A stretch of 64,000 nt of DNA from Ferranicluibacter rubi (GTDB lineage: Bacteria; Pseudomonadota; Alphaproteobacteria; Rhizobiales; Rhizobiaceae). Position 1 is the stretch's first letter. Each line of letters begins with the position of its first letter. The translations under genes were made by a program, and so were the position numbers. Location: contig NZ_JAANCM010000001.1 of the NCBI RefSeq assembly GCF_011603255.1, forward strand, positions 62,001 to 126,000, written 5' to 3'. The notes beneath the pieces are model-generated. The model was not told the DNA's origin. It saw only the letters and a program-made list of their open reading frames with translations, and made no database searches. Shown here in pieces: positions 11,577 to 20,272 of this stretch.

Positions 11577-11734
11577 GCTTTCTCATTTTTCCCTGAATTT
11601 CTTGTTTTTTCGGCCTTTTTGGATCCCGTTCTGGGCATTAACTGCGACCTGATGCCCAGAACTGATGCCCAAAGGTGGTGTCCATCGCTTCGCGCGAGGG
11701 CAACACTGAGGGTCGTTCAAAGGGCTAGAGCCTC

Positions 11735-13801
11735 ATGACGGTTCGTCACCACGTCGAGAACCTCATCCGTCGGGGAAATATCTTTTATTGGCGGCCGCGG
11801 ATTCCGCGCAGTTTCCTCCTCTGCCCAGCAGGCAGCCGGCTTTCACTCTCTCTTCAGGCCTCCGATCATAGAAAGGCACATATGATGGCGAGGCGCCTCA
11901 ACACCCTTCTAGCGGACTTGAAGGTAGGATCGATGGCAGGAACGACGACGAAGGATCAGTTGGCAAGATTGTGTGCGGCCGAACGAGACCAGATGATGGA
12001 TCATCTCGAGGGCATCGCCTTTGCGGCCCGTCGTCGCGGAAGACCCCATGACATCACAGACGTGGAGATGGACCTGGAGAACGGTTGGGCGTACCGGCTG
12101 CTTGAGAACTTCGGGCCCCATACCCTGCTTACTCTGGACGATGGATGCCCAGGGCGCGCCCTGCTGGACAGGAACGGGATACCTGACGCACATATCGCCA
12201 ACATCAAAGCAGACTACGCTTCGGCCAGATCTCAATTTCTTCATAAGGGACACGAGAATCGCCTTCGTGCCATCATGAAGGAGTTCGAGATCCCGGACAG
12301 CGCGCTCAACCAAGAGCGGACAGCTATGAATATTTTCCGTGGTCGAGCAGATGCATTGATGGCGACGGACGAGCGCTACCCGTTAGCCGACAAAAACCTC
12401 AGTGAACTTACGGGCGGATCACCGCCTCGAGAAACTGCAGACCAGTCATCGGACCAACCCCATCAAACGAAAGCCTCGGCGTCGTCTGCAGACTCAGAGG
12501 CAGTGCCTTTTCGGCTTACTCATACTGCACCCGATCTCACACTTCTCTCTACGCCACCTGAGGAGGAGCTCAGGAACGTAGATTTCGGAGAGGTTGCGCG
12601 TTCTACGCTTGTCGACCTGCCCATCTCAGCTTTCACCCAAGAGTGCGAGAACCTGGTCAAGAACAAGAAGGACGAGTGGGAGGCGGCGACAGCAAATGAC
12701 GCGCGCGCTCTTGTGCGCATATTCACCGGCGTCCTTCAGGAACACGACGTCGCGCATTCTGGACAGATCACGCAATATCACATCGGCCGTTTGCGGCAGC
12801 ACTTCAACGACATACCGACACGATGGGGGCAAAGCTCGCAGCTCCGAGCTCTGTCAACTGCCGACCTGCGCAAGCAAGGTCTGCAGATGAGAGCGGACGC
12901 TGAAGCATCGGGAGCAAAATCCCCGGTGGGATTGAGTGCCCAGACCATCCGAAAGCACTTTGCCAATCTTCAGACATTCCTCCAGCATCTTCGCGGTAAC
13001 GGGTTCAATATTCTCGACTGGACGTTCGAAGGCGTTCGACCAAAGAAGCCAAAGCCCGGTTCAATCAGAACCCAACAGTACAAGCCTACACCCGCGGATA
13101 TCAAACCGATTTTCTCTGCCCCTATATTCACAGGATGCGCTGGCTGGGAGGAGCGGGAAAAATCTGGCGACGTCGTGTATCACGACAGCCTTTTCTATAT
13201 GCCGCTGCTTTTCGTTTACCTCGGTGCGCGCCGTAAGGAGCTCGCCGGCCTGGGGGTGAATGATGTGTATGAGACAGAAAACGGCTGGGTTGTCGATGTC
13301 CGGGCTAATGAGCTTCGTCGTATCAAGACCATCCAATCACACAGGCTGCTCCCGCTGCCGGATGAACTCATCCGATTGAATTTCCTCCAATACAGGACCG
13401 AGATCAAAAAGCTTGGATACGACGCGCTCTTCCCAGATCTATTCTCACATTTGACGGAGAATGATCCAGGCGATCGCTTTTACGATCAATTCATACCGGT
13501 GATGCAGCAGTCGCTCGGTGAGGCTCTTTGGCAGCGCTCGCTTCACGCACTTCGGCACGGCCTTTCCAACAGTCTGAAACAGAGGGGCGTTCCTCCGGCG
13601 ATCATCGATGACCTTTCCGGACGACTGAGCGACGGTGAAACCAACAATCGATATACCGATGTTGCCGGTATTTCCTTGATGCGCGATGCCCTAGCAAAGT
13701 TTCCGATCATTACGGACGATATCCAGCCTCGAGACATCAATCTACTGCCGTGGGTTAGAAAGAAACAACCGCCGCCGTGGGCACGACCGGGTCGTAAATA
13801 A
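11735..13801 (+). CDS. Tyrosine recombinase (site-specific integrase)
   Basis: A 688-residue integrase predicted to insert and excise the island at tRNA-Gln. The N-terminal 40 residues (MTVRHHVENLIRRGNIFYWRPRIPR) resemble the small N-terminal domain common in alphaproteobacterial tRNA-island integrases. A long low-complexity linker lies at about 205-260 and a core-binding domain at about 290-430. The catalytic domain has LGARRKEL (R499), a lysine near 530 (IKTIQSHR), HALRHGLSN (the H-x-x-R pair near 604-607) and NRYTDVAG (tyrosine near 638). All catalytic residues are present, so it may be active. It starts 158 bp downstream of the tRNA. Confidence 0.93.
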   Translation: MTVRHHVENLIRRGNIFYWRPRIPRSFLLCPAGSRLSLSLQASDHRKAHMMARRLNTLLADLKVGSMAGTTTKDQLARLCAAERDQMMDHLEGIAFAARRRGRPHDITDVEMDLENGWAYRLLENFGPHTLLTLDDGCPGRALLDRNGIPDAHIANIKADYASARSQFLHKGHENRLRAIMKEFEIPDSALNQERTAMNIFRGRADALMATDERYPLADKNLSELTGGSPPRETADQSSDQPHQTKASASSADSEAVPFRLTHTAPDLTLLSTPPEEELRNVDFGEVARSTLVDLPISAFTQECENLVKNKKDEWEAATANDARALVRIFTGVLQEHDVAHSGQITQYHIGRLRQHFNDIPTRWGQSSQLRALSTADLRKQGLQMRADAEASGAKSPVGLSAQTIRKHFANLQTFLQHLRGNGFNILDWTFEGVRPKKPKPGSIRTQQYKPTPADIKPIFSAPIFTGCAGWEEREKSGDVVYHDSLFYMPLLFVYLGARRKELAGLGVNDVYETENGWVVDVRANELRRIKTIQSHRLLPLPDELIRLNFLQYRTEIKKLGYDALFPDLFSHLTENDPGDRFYDQFIPVMQQSLGEALWQRSLHALRHGLSNSLKQRGVPPAIIDDLSGRLSDGETNNRYTDVAGISLMRDALAKFPIITDDIQPRDINLLPWVRKKQPPPWARPGRK

Positions 13802-14137
13802 CCAGCAAGCCGGCCGGAAATCATTTCCTCGGCAGTGCTCACTGTGCCTATGCGTACATCGTGCGCCGCAGCCCGTCCCATAGCTGCTCAAGACCGTTGA
13901 CGTCTCATACCTCTGCTCCGTCCGAGGAAGCTTTCGGCGGGTTGCGCTACAGACTGGACAATCCCGGTCGTACGTAGCGTGTCGCCGAGCCAGTCAGCTA
14001 TCTCTTGAAAAAAACGATTCAGAATCAAACGGCGTTTTAAGAAGTAATGGGGGGAAGACAGTCGTGTCACTTGAACGCCGTTTGCACCAGTCGGGGCGAC
14101 TTACGGGAGAAACAGGCAAGCTGAAGCGGCCTGGCAA
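13802..14137. other. Non-coding stretch after the integrase
   Basis: No supported gene. A degenerate copy of the island palindrome (CGGAAATCATTTCCTCGG) lies near 13815-13832, directly after the integrase stop. Confidence 0.5.
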
Positions 14138-14473
14138 TCACTCATCCTGATTGACCTCTGGCGGATAGAGAAGATGCGGTTTCCTTCGAAAGCCCCAGGC
14201 ATTGCCTCCGTACTTATCGACGAGGGCATCGAAGACGGCGTAGGACGCGGCCTCGTCGAACCCCTGTTCGACCAGTCTCTTGACGATGATCTCTCCGGTG
14301 CGGTCGAGTTCATGCTCGCGACCTTTCACCGTTGCACCGCGGATGAACCAATGCAGAAGAACGCGCGCCACATCATCACGGCCCGGTCGCTTCTCTGCTT
14401 TCTGCTTCGCCCTCAGTGTGCGCTGTCGCTCCTTCTGCTCACGGTTCCGCACCGCTTCAGATTTCCGGGTCAT
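14138..14473 (-). CDS. Small basic/helical hypothetical protein
   Basis: A 111-residue protein with no recognised domain. The first 40 residues are highly charged and lysine/arginine/glutamate-rich (MTRKSEAVRNREQKERQRTL), probably helical. The second half (EIIVKRLVEQGFDEAASYAVFDALVDKY) looks like a compact helical domain. The start at 14473 has a perfect AGGAGG 5 bases upstream; the open frame extends to 14503 without a better signal. It lies on the same strand as the DUF429/M41/AAA genes but is separated from them by 310 bp. Function unknown. Confidence 0.6.
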   Translation of the reverse strand: MTRKSEAVRNREQKERQRTLRAKQKAEKRPGRDDVARVLLHWFIRGATVKGREHELDRTGEIIVKRLVEQGFDEAASYAVFDALVDKYGGNAWGFRRKPHLLYPPEVNQDE

Positions 14474-14783
14474 ATGTCCTCCTGCGTTGTTGGCTCCTAC
14501 CAATGGTCAGAGGACCGCCCCACCGGCGCAAGGCGTTTCCGCGTGAATCGGAATTCCGGAACTTGGAATCGGTTCAGCCGAGTTTTGAATCGAACAAACG
14601 CAATTTGAGTCAACGTGCCTGCACGTCATGGAGAGTTACACGGCTCCGAGCGGCTGCAAACGGCGTTTGCGGAATCGCTTGCGCAAAAGCTTGAATCAGA
14701 AATCCGCAGTTTAGAATCGAATGATCGCAATGTGTTTCAAGTTGCAGGCACATCAGCCTGAGTTTGCCAAAAGTCGACTCGCT
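14474..14783. other. Intergenic region upstream of the small hypothetical gene
   Basis: Nothing recognisable apart from several loose repeats of GAATC(G/A)-type words (GGAATCGGTT, TTTTGAATCGAAC, TTAGAATCGAATG). No gene supported. Confidence 0.4.
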
Positions 14784-15734
14784 TCAAGTCAGGTCGCCGC
14801 GAGAGCTGGCCTGCCCCAAAATCCAGCCTTCCCATGTTTTCACGGCATCGTCGGTCGGGGCGCCTTCTGGCCTTGCTTCAGTGACGACATCGATCATGCC
14901 CAAGAGTCCGACTGTCGCGTCGAATCTGTCTTCGCCGGTCTTATCCGAACCGAATCCATCTTCGATGAGTTCGAGAATGGCTGAGGCATCCACATGCGCT
15001 CGCCGCGTGATCCAGCGTTGGAGGTGGTTGCCGACAGCGCGACGGCCGAACTGCTGCCGCTTGCTCCACACCGGTCGGCGCGGAATGCCGAGCTGGGCGT
15101 AGACATCGCCTGGGTAGGTCTCAGCTAGGACTACGGGATGCACGGCGGTCAATTCCAGCAAGCTGCCATCGAACGGCCAGAGGCCAACGTTGTCTAGGCG
15201 CGGCAGGATGACTTCGCGCCAGCCGGCCAGAGCTGCCTTGCCGACCTGATTGCCGCCGAGTGTCCAGAACAGTGAACACGCCGCCTGGCGATCAGCCGTC
15301 GAACGCTCGCATCGCCGCAACAGATCCGCGGTCTCGTTGACCCCAAGTCCCTCCAGCAAATGCGCGCGTTTCGTTCCGCCCGGACCCATCGGATAGAAAG
15401 GACGATGGACCGAGATCTGGTCGCGGTGTTCTGCGACCTTGTACCAATCAGACCAAGCTCCCTTGCCGAACCCTGCCAACGCATCCCGGAAGGACTTGAA
15501 TTCGGTTTTCTGCCCGTAGGATCGCGGCAAGCCGATTGGAAAGTCGAAGCCAACCAACACTGAGCCTCCGATGACAGCACGACGTTGCAGGCGATCAATC
15601 AGTGACGCAGTGTCGCCGACAGGCTCAGGCACGCCGATGACCCAGCCGCTCTGCGGCGCCGCGACCGCGACCGCCATCCAACGTTTGGACATGTCGATGC
15701 TCCAGTCACAGTGCGCGATCACCGAAATGGTCAT
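14784..15734 (-). CDS. DUF429-type RNase H-fold nuclease-like protein
   Basis: A 316-residue protein whose motif order fits the DUF429 family of predicted RNase H-like nucleases: an N-terminal acidic strand CDWSIDMSKRWMAVA (about residue 9), VGFDFPIGLPRSYG (about 61), LAETYPGDVYAQLG (about 207) and a C-terminal acidic motif EDRFDATVGLLGMIDV (about 270). The aspartate/glutamate positions would form a metal site. No member's substrate is well defined. It lies 75 bp downstream of the M41 peptidase gene on the same strand and may be the last gene of that operon. Confidence 0.68.
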   Translation of the reverse strand: MTISVIAHCDWSIDMSKRWMAVAVAAPQSGWVIGVPEPVGDTASLIDRLQRRAVIGGSVLVGFDFPIGLPRSYGQKTEFKSFRDALAGFGKGAWSDWYKVAEHRDQISVHRPFYPMGPGGTKRAHLLEGLGVNETADLLRRCERSTADRQAACSLFWTLGGNQVGKAALAGWREVILPRLDNVGLWPFDGSLLELTAVHPVVLAETYPGDVYAQLGIPRRPVWSKRQQFGRRAVGNHLQRWITRRAHVDASAILELIEDGFGSDKTGEDRFDATVGLLGMIDVVTEARPEGAPTDDAVKTWEGWILGQASSRGDLT

Positions 15735-15809
15735 ACCTCTGCGCCCCCATTGCTCCGAGACATCTGTATCAGAACAATGAGCTTTTGAGGCTGTTATCCT
15801 GATGCACCG

Positions 15810-16595
15810 CTAGTCATAGGACCTCCGCAGGATCGCCATGACTGCCGGACCGTCCAGTGCCTGGGCACCGAACAGGGCTCTCACCAGGGCGTCCATTGGC
15901 GGCCGATTGAGCTTGATCACCTCCATTGCCAGCTCCAGCCCTGTCTCGATGCGGACGTGGACGCGGTTCGCCAGATTCCGATCAGAGGTCAGTGCCTGTT
16001 CCGGAACGGGATGCGATAAATACAGCAGCGGCCGAACGCCGCCAAAGCCAAGCTTTGTCTCCATCGCCAGTCCAAGGTCGGTCGCCTTGGCGAGATCGGA
16101 GTGGTCAGCACCTGCCGATCCCGTGGAAGCTGACGTCAGCAAAAGCAACTCGGCCGCCCGACCAGCCATCAGCATAGCCATCATGTTTTCATGCCAAGCA
16201 AGCGTGCCCGCGCTGCCGCCGCTGAAGTTCAGGATGTTGTAACCGCCGTCGTTGGCGTCGATCGTCAGTCCGGTGACATCGCCAAGACCGAGCGCGTGAT
16301 GCACCACGGCATGGCCCGCCTCATGGATCGCGTAGCGCCATCTGACATCGTAGGGCAGGGTCGGTCGGTGATTGCGAAGGCCGGCTTCGATATCATCATA
16401 GCGCAACGGCCGCTTCTCGCGGCGTGCCGTCAACCGGGCTTGCCGGACGATCCGCTCGATATCCGCACCGGTCATGCCCATCGCGCGGGTTGCAAGCTGC
16501 CGTAACAGCGGCGCGGTCTCCGGGGCCAAGGCATCCGTCGGTTGAAGGCCGGAAGCGTTCGACGTTGTCGTCATGATCGAGGAGATGGGTGTCAT
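15810..16595 (-). CDS. Stand-alone FtsH-type M41 zinc peptidase
   Basis: A 261-residue protein that corresponds to the C-terminal half of FtsH. Residues 30-75 (LATRAMGMTGADIERIVRQARLTARREKRPLRYDDIEAGL) are the helical lid subdomain of an AAA+ ATPase. Then comes the M41 peptidase with HEAGH at residues 91-95 and the third zinc-ligand region GADHSDLAKAT (D167 or D164). There is no Walker A or B and no membrane helix. The gene overlaps the preceding AAA+ gene by ATGA, so the two proteins are expected to work as one protease complex, with the ATPase lid carried by the peptidase. It is not a simple frameshift: the ATPase has its own extended end and this protein its own leader. Confidence 0.82.
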   Translation of the reverse strand: MTPISSIMTTTSNASGLQPTDALAPETAPLLRQLATRAMGMTGADIERIVRQARLTARREKRPLRYDDIEAGLRNHRPTLPYDVRWRYAIHEAGHAVVHHALGLGDVTGLTIDANDGGYNILNFSGGSAGTLAWHENMMAMLMAGRAAELLLLTSASTGSAGADHSDLAKATDLGLAMETKLGFGGVRPLLYLSHPVPEQALTSDRNLANRVHVRIETGLELAMEVIKLNRPPMDALVRALFGAQALDGPAVMAILRRSYD

Positions 16596-18517
16596 GCTCG
16601 GGCTCCCTCCTGATCGGTATCAACGGGCGCACCGAACGTCTCTTCCTCAAGGGCATTTCCGACCGCCGTATCGATCCATTGCCGCTTCGATAGCTCGGCA
16701 GTCTGCAGCACCACATCGACGTCCTTGCCGAGATGATGGGCGATGATCCCGGCCAGTGCCGGAATGTCGGGTTTGGGGATTTCGATATGCGTCTCCAGCC
16801 GGCCGGAACGCTTGATTGCCTTGTCGATCTGCTCGGGCCTGTTCGTCGCACCGACCACAACGACACCCTCGCATCTGACTGCGCCATCGAGCAGCTCGAG
16901 CATTTTGTTGACGATAGCGTTCCAGTATTCGCTGTACTCGCGGTTGGGATCGACCCGTTTCCCGATCCCGTCGATCTCGTCGATGAACAGAATGCATGGT
17001 GCGTGATCGCGCGCTTCGGCGAAGGTTCGCGACATCCGGTCGATGACATCGTTGAGATGGCCGCCCTGCAGCCAGGTCGAGACCGATGTCACCACTAGCG
17101 GGACCTGCAAGGTGTTGCACAGAGCCCGTGCGAAGCTGGTCTTGCCGGTTCCTGGCGGGCCAGACAGCAACAGCTTGGTGCTCATCTCGTCCCAGCCGAG
17201 GTCGCCGGTTCGGTAGTCACCAAGATCGCGTCCGAGATCGAGCGCCCAGGTTCGCGCTGCGCCATAGCCCGACAGGGTCTCGACGGTCACCGGTGGCTTG
17301 CCGCCCTCTGCACGGTCGCCGGGAGTAGGTTGCGGGTGAATAACCTCAGCGCCTGACGGTTTGCCTTTCCTGGACGAGGGAGCCGCCGAAGCCTTCTTCC
17401 CTTCCCTCGCTGTCCCCTGCCCTGTCGCGGGCTCAGTTGGGAACCTATCTCGATTGTCCCTGGTATCCTCACCGCGTTCGCCCTGAACCTTGCACGCAGC
17501 AAGCTGGCGGAGGGCAACCAGAGCCTCATCCCGCGGTCGGCCGGGTCGCAGCGCAAGGGCGAGATCGTCAAGCGTCAACACACTCGCATCGAACGCCCTG
17601 AGATGGGGGTTATCTAAGACCATACCGTCGACATCGCCATAGACCGCTTCGAAGAGATCGACCACGAACGCCCGATCGACCGCGCCGGCATCGAGATGCA
17701 AGTCGGCTGCCGCCGAGATCTGGTCTGGGATGTCGGTGACGTGGTGCGCGATGGCAAGGATCGGATCCTCTTTGCCAAGCACAGCCGCCAGCCCGCGCTT
17801 CATGGCCCGGCTTTCGCGGCCAGTTTCTTTTCCCTGGAAGAACACGAAGCGGCGTCGAAGGGCCATGTCCGTAAAGCCACCGACGTCGCGCTCATAGAAA
17901 CTGTCGCCGGACAGACCTGCATAGGGACCTGACGGGACAAGACCAGTCATCTCGATCAGCCGCAAGAACGCGTCCTGTGTCCCCTCCACCTGTGATCGCA
18001 GGACGATGATTGGGGCCGGTCGCCGGATGATCTCGACCACGCGTCGCAGCGTCATGCGGAATGAGGTGATGGCGCGGGCGATGAGCAAGGCGGTAGCAAG
18101 ATGTGCGACATGAACGGGAGGCGCTGCCAAGCCGACCAGCGTCGTGGCGTACGCACGCCGGTCGGGAATGGGTTCTGGGAGATCGAGGGCTGTGTCTGCT
18201 CGCAGGCTGACCGCCCTGGAAGGCGTGCCGGACAGTTTGGTGGTCGACTGCGCGACAACGGCGGCCGCTCCATCGGCCTCCGGCTTGACAGCGTCCAGTA
18301 ACAGCGAGCCGAAGGTCCGGGTCAGCCAGGCAAGATCCGCGGACCGGTTGAATGTCAGCGAGCCGGTGTTAAAGGCCGGGGTGTAGCGCCGCACGAGATG
18401 GCCTTGCACGTCGATGCTCGACACGGCGATCAAGCCATTCGCCGAGGCATGACGGCGGGTATCGCGGGCTGCAAGATGACGCAGGCGACGGACAAACAAA
18501 CGGGACAATCTGTTCAT
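16592..18517 (-). CDS. AAA+ ATPase partner of the split FtsH-like protease
   Basis: A 641-residue protein. The N-terminal 370 residues match no family I recognise; the first 35 residues are very basic (NRLSRLFVRRLRHLAARDTRRH) and a hydrophobic stretch lies near 125-150. A charged linker follows (about 350-410). The AAA+ domain has Walker A GPPGTGKT near 451, Walker B ILFIDEIDGIG near 507 and the second region of homology VVGATNRPEQIDKAIKRSGR near 550-570. This is FtsH/CDC48-like. It ends before the helical lid, which is on the downstream peptidase gene. ATGA overlaps link it to both neighbours. Probable unfoldase feeding the M41 protein. Confidence 0.85.
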   Translation of the reverse strand: MNRLSRLFVRRLRHLAARDTRRHASANGLIAVSSIDVQGHLVRRYTPAFNTGSLTFNRSADLAWLTRTFGSLLLDAVKPEADGAAAVVAQSTTKLSGTPSRAVSLRADTALDLPEPIPDRRAYATTLVGLAAPPVHVAHLATALLIARAITSFRMTLRRVVEIIRRPAPIIVLRSQVEGTQDAFLRLIEMTGLVPSGPYAGLSGDSFYERDVGGFTDMALRRRFVFFQGKETGRESRAMKRGLAAVLGKEDPILAIAHHVTDIPDQISAAADLHLDAGAVDRAFVVDLFEAVYGDVDGMVLDNPHLRAFDASVLTLDDLALALRPGRPRDEALVALRQLAACKVQGERGEDTRDNRDRFPTEPATGQGTAREGKKASAAPSSRKGKPSGAEVIHPQPTPGDRAEGGKPPVTVETLSGYGAARTWALDLGRDLGDYRTGDLGWDEMSTKLLLSGPPGTGKTSFARALCNTLQVPLVVTSVSTWLQGGHLNDVIDRMSRTFAEARDHAPCILFIDEIDGIGKRVDPNREYSEYWNAIVNKMLELLDGAVRCEGVVVVGATNRPEQIDKAIKRSGRLETHIEIPKPDIPALAGIIAHHLGKDVDVVLQTAELSKRQWIDTAVGNALEEETFGAPVDTDQEGARA

Positions 18518-18861
18518 CGGGTACCCTCCCCGGTCGCGGCAATAATTGCCGTTTTGGGAAACCGCGAGCGCGCGCGGCCGCGGCTATAAGAGGGTCGAGA
18601 CGCGGAGTTCGAGCGCGTCGCAAGCCAGTCGGAGACAAGGCGGCAGGTGGCATCACCCTTGGCTGCAAGCTCCGTCAACGGCAAGGCGATTGCTGCAGGC
18701 ACCGCTGCTCGTCGCCGGGCATAGGCAAGAGACAGGCCGATCAGCACGGCAGGATCAAGATGGCGCTCACAGACGGATGAAGTCTGTGTTTCCGCCTCGG
18801 CGGCATCGCAGCGGATTGTGGACCGTCGGGATGAAGGCAGGGATGTGTCTGAGGATGACAT
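18514..18861 (-). CDS. Small hypothetical protein of the AAA/M41 operon
   Basis: A 115-residue protein with a polar, serine-rich N-terminus and a helical centre (LDPAVLIGLSLAYARRRAAVPAAIALPLTELAAKGDATCRLVSDWL). It ends in an arginine-rich tail. No known domain. Its stop overlaps the AAA+ start by ATGA, so it is translationally coupled to it. The start is uncertain: ATG at 18861 is used here, and an in-frame GTG at 18879 is possible. The fixed position in the operon suggests an adaptor or regulatory subunit, by inference only. Confidence 0.55.
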   Translation of the reverse strand: MSSSDTSLPSSRRSTIRCDAAEAETQTSSVCERHLDPAVLIGLSLAYARRRAAVPAAIALPLTELAAKGDATCRLVSDWLATRSNSASRPSYSRGRARSRFPKTAIIAATGEGTR

Positions 18862-18984
18862 GGGGACAAAGCTCCGCACGCAGCGTCCTATAGGGACGGC
18901 GGCAATAGAAGGGGGATGATGCGAGATGAAAGGCTGGAGGCGCGACAGGACATGTCCTCACGCCGCAGCACAGTCAGCGGTCGG

Positions 18985-20025
18985 TCAGCTATCGAGCAGC
19001 CGACGGGCAAAGCCGACGCGGATGCGCTGTGGCTGGCGGATCGGCGGCAGATCCTCCGCGGGCTCATCCTGCTCGTCAGCCTCGAAGGGGAGGATGACAT
19101 CCTCATCGCCATCGTCGCTGTTAGACCCAAGAGCGTTGAGGTTGATCATCGCCCGACGGATCCCGGCTGGTGGAACGCCCGTGATGGCGGCCGGTGCCAC
19201 CCCGGCCAGACCCAGCGCCTTGCGGGCCTCCGCTTCGAGAAGCTGCTGCACCCGGATGCCGAAGCGACGGCGAAGCTCGGCCATGCAGGCTGCCGCACCA
19301 TCGATCTCCAGCAGGTCGTCGATCTCCGACAAGGCCCAGATGCCGGTCTCATGACTGCTCGGACGGCTTGCGCCATCGACAATGGCAACACCAACCGTAT
19401 CGACCATGGTCCGCTTTTGGGTCTTGTACAGCCAGTCCGGCAGGATCATCGCAGCCGCCATCATTTTTGCCTTCAACTCCTCCAGCCGGCTCGTGTCGCC
19501 GTAGGACGCGAGCGAACGCTTGACATCCAAGATAGAAGCCGAGTGCCGGGCGCGGTTCACGATGATCAAGTCCGGGGTGTAGGATCCCTTAGCCGGGGCC
19601 TCGCAGTCGAGCTTAATGCCATCGAGATCATGCCAGGCGTTTCCGGCAATCGCCTCAATCGCCGTCTTCACGAGTGGAAGCTTGATCGACTGCGTCAGCA
19701 CGATGAGATCCGGGTTCGCTTTCGATAGGCGCTCGACTGCCTGTTCCAGGAGCTTGCCTTCCCGGAAGCTGATGGCGCGGACCAGAGAGGCGACATGGAC
19801 GTAGTGACCGAGGATCTCGTCATCAGCAGGCTCGCCATCGGCAATCGCGGCAATCGCCTTGTCGAGCAGAAGCTCGAGGTCGGCCTCGACCTCTGCGAAG
19901 CGGACGCTGTGCGGGAAGCGCCGAAGCGCTGGCGGCTCGACGGCCGTAACGGATGCACGGATGCCGAAACGGCGAAGGGTTTGGGGAGCTTCCCCGGTAG
20001 AGACAGAGGCAGTATGGGTACTCAT
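18985..20025 (-). CDS. PD-(D/E)xK-like predicted nuclease of the AAA/M41 operon
   Basis: A 346-residue protein. Residues 141-159 carry a PD-(D/E)xK signature: YTPDLIIVN (D142), then SILDVKRSL (D157, K159) on the next strand. This is the spacing seen in restriction-like nucleases. An upstream acidic helix is present (FREGKLLEQAVE). The C-terminal 80 residues are acidic and end in a basic stretch. AAGGAA lies 7 bases before the ATG. It is the first gene of a run that continues with the small protein (123 bp away), AAA+ and M41 genes. The nuclease assignment is from motif inspection only and could be wrong; a DNA-binding or inactive role is possible. Confidence 0.6.
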   Translation of the reverse strand: MSTHTASVSTGEAPQTLRRFGIRASVTAVEPPALRRFPHSVRFAEVEADLELLLDKAIAAIADGEPADDEILGHYVHVASLVRAISFREGKLLEQAVERLSKANPDLIVLTQSIKLPLVKTAIEAIAGNAWHDLDGIKLDCEAPAKGSYTPDLIIVNRARHSASILDVKRSLASYGDTSRLEELKAKMMAAAMILPDWLYKTQKRTMVDTVGVAIVDGASRPSSHETGIWALSEIDDLLEIDGAAACMAELRRRFGIRVQQLLEAEARKALGLAGVAPAAITGVPPAGIRRAMINLNALGSNSDDGDEDVILPFEADEQDEPAEDLPPIRQPQRIRVGFARRLLDS

Positions 20026-20272
20026 AGCCCGATTCCTTTTCTAAGAAGGCGGAGGGTCAGGCCCTTGTCGGTGTTGGCGCACCGGCTCGGGCCGTTCATG
20101 TTCCCGTCTGGAACGCGTTTAGAGATGACAGGACCATACCTGGATCTCAAGGACCTCGGTGAGCTCGATGAGAACAGAGCCCGAACACGGTTAATTTCGG
20201 GCTCACGAGGTTGATAGGTGCTTACGGGTAAGTGTTTCCGGGAGCTAACGATGTCAGCTCCCGATACTCGCT

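Noticed and set aside
16592-16600. A single FtsH gene broken by a frameshift
   Set aside because: The ATPase has an extended own C-terminus and the peptidase an own leader before the lid, joined by a standard ATGA overlap; this looks like two designed genes, though relatives should be checked.
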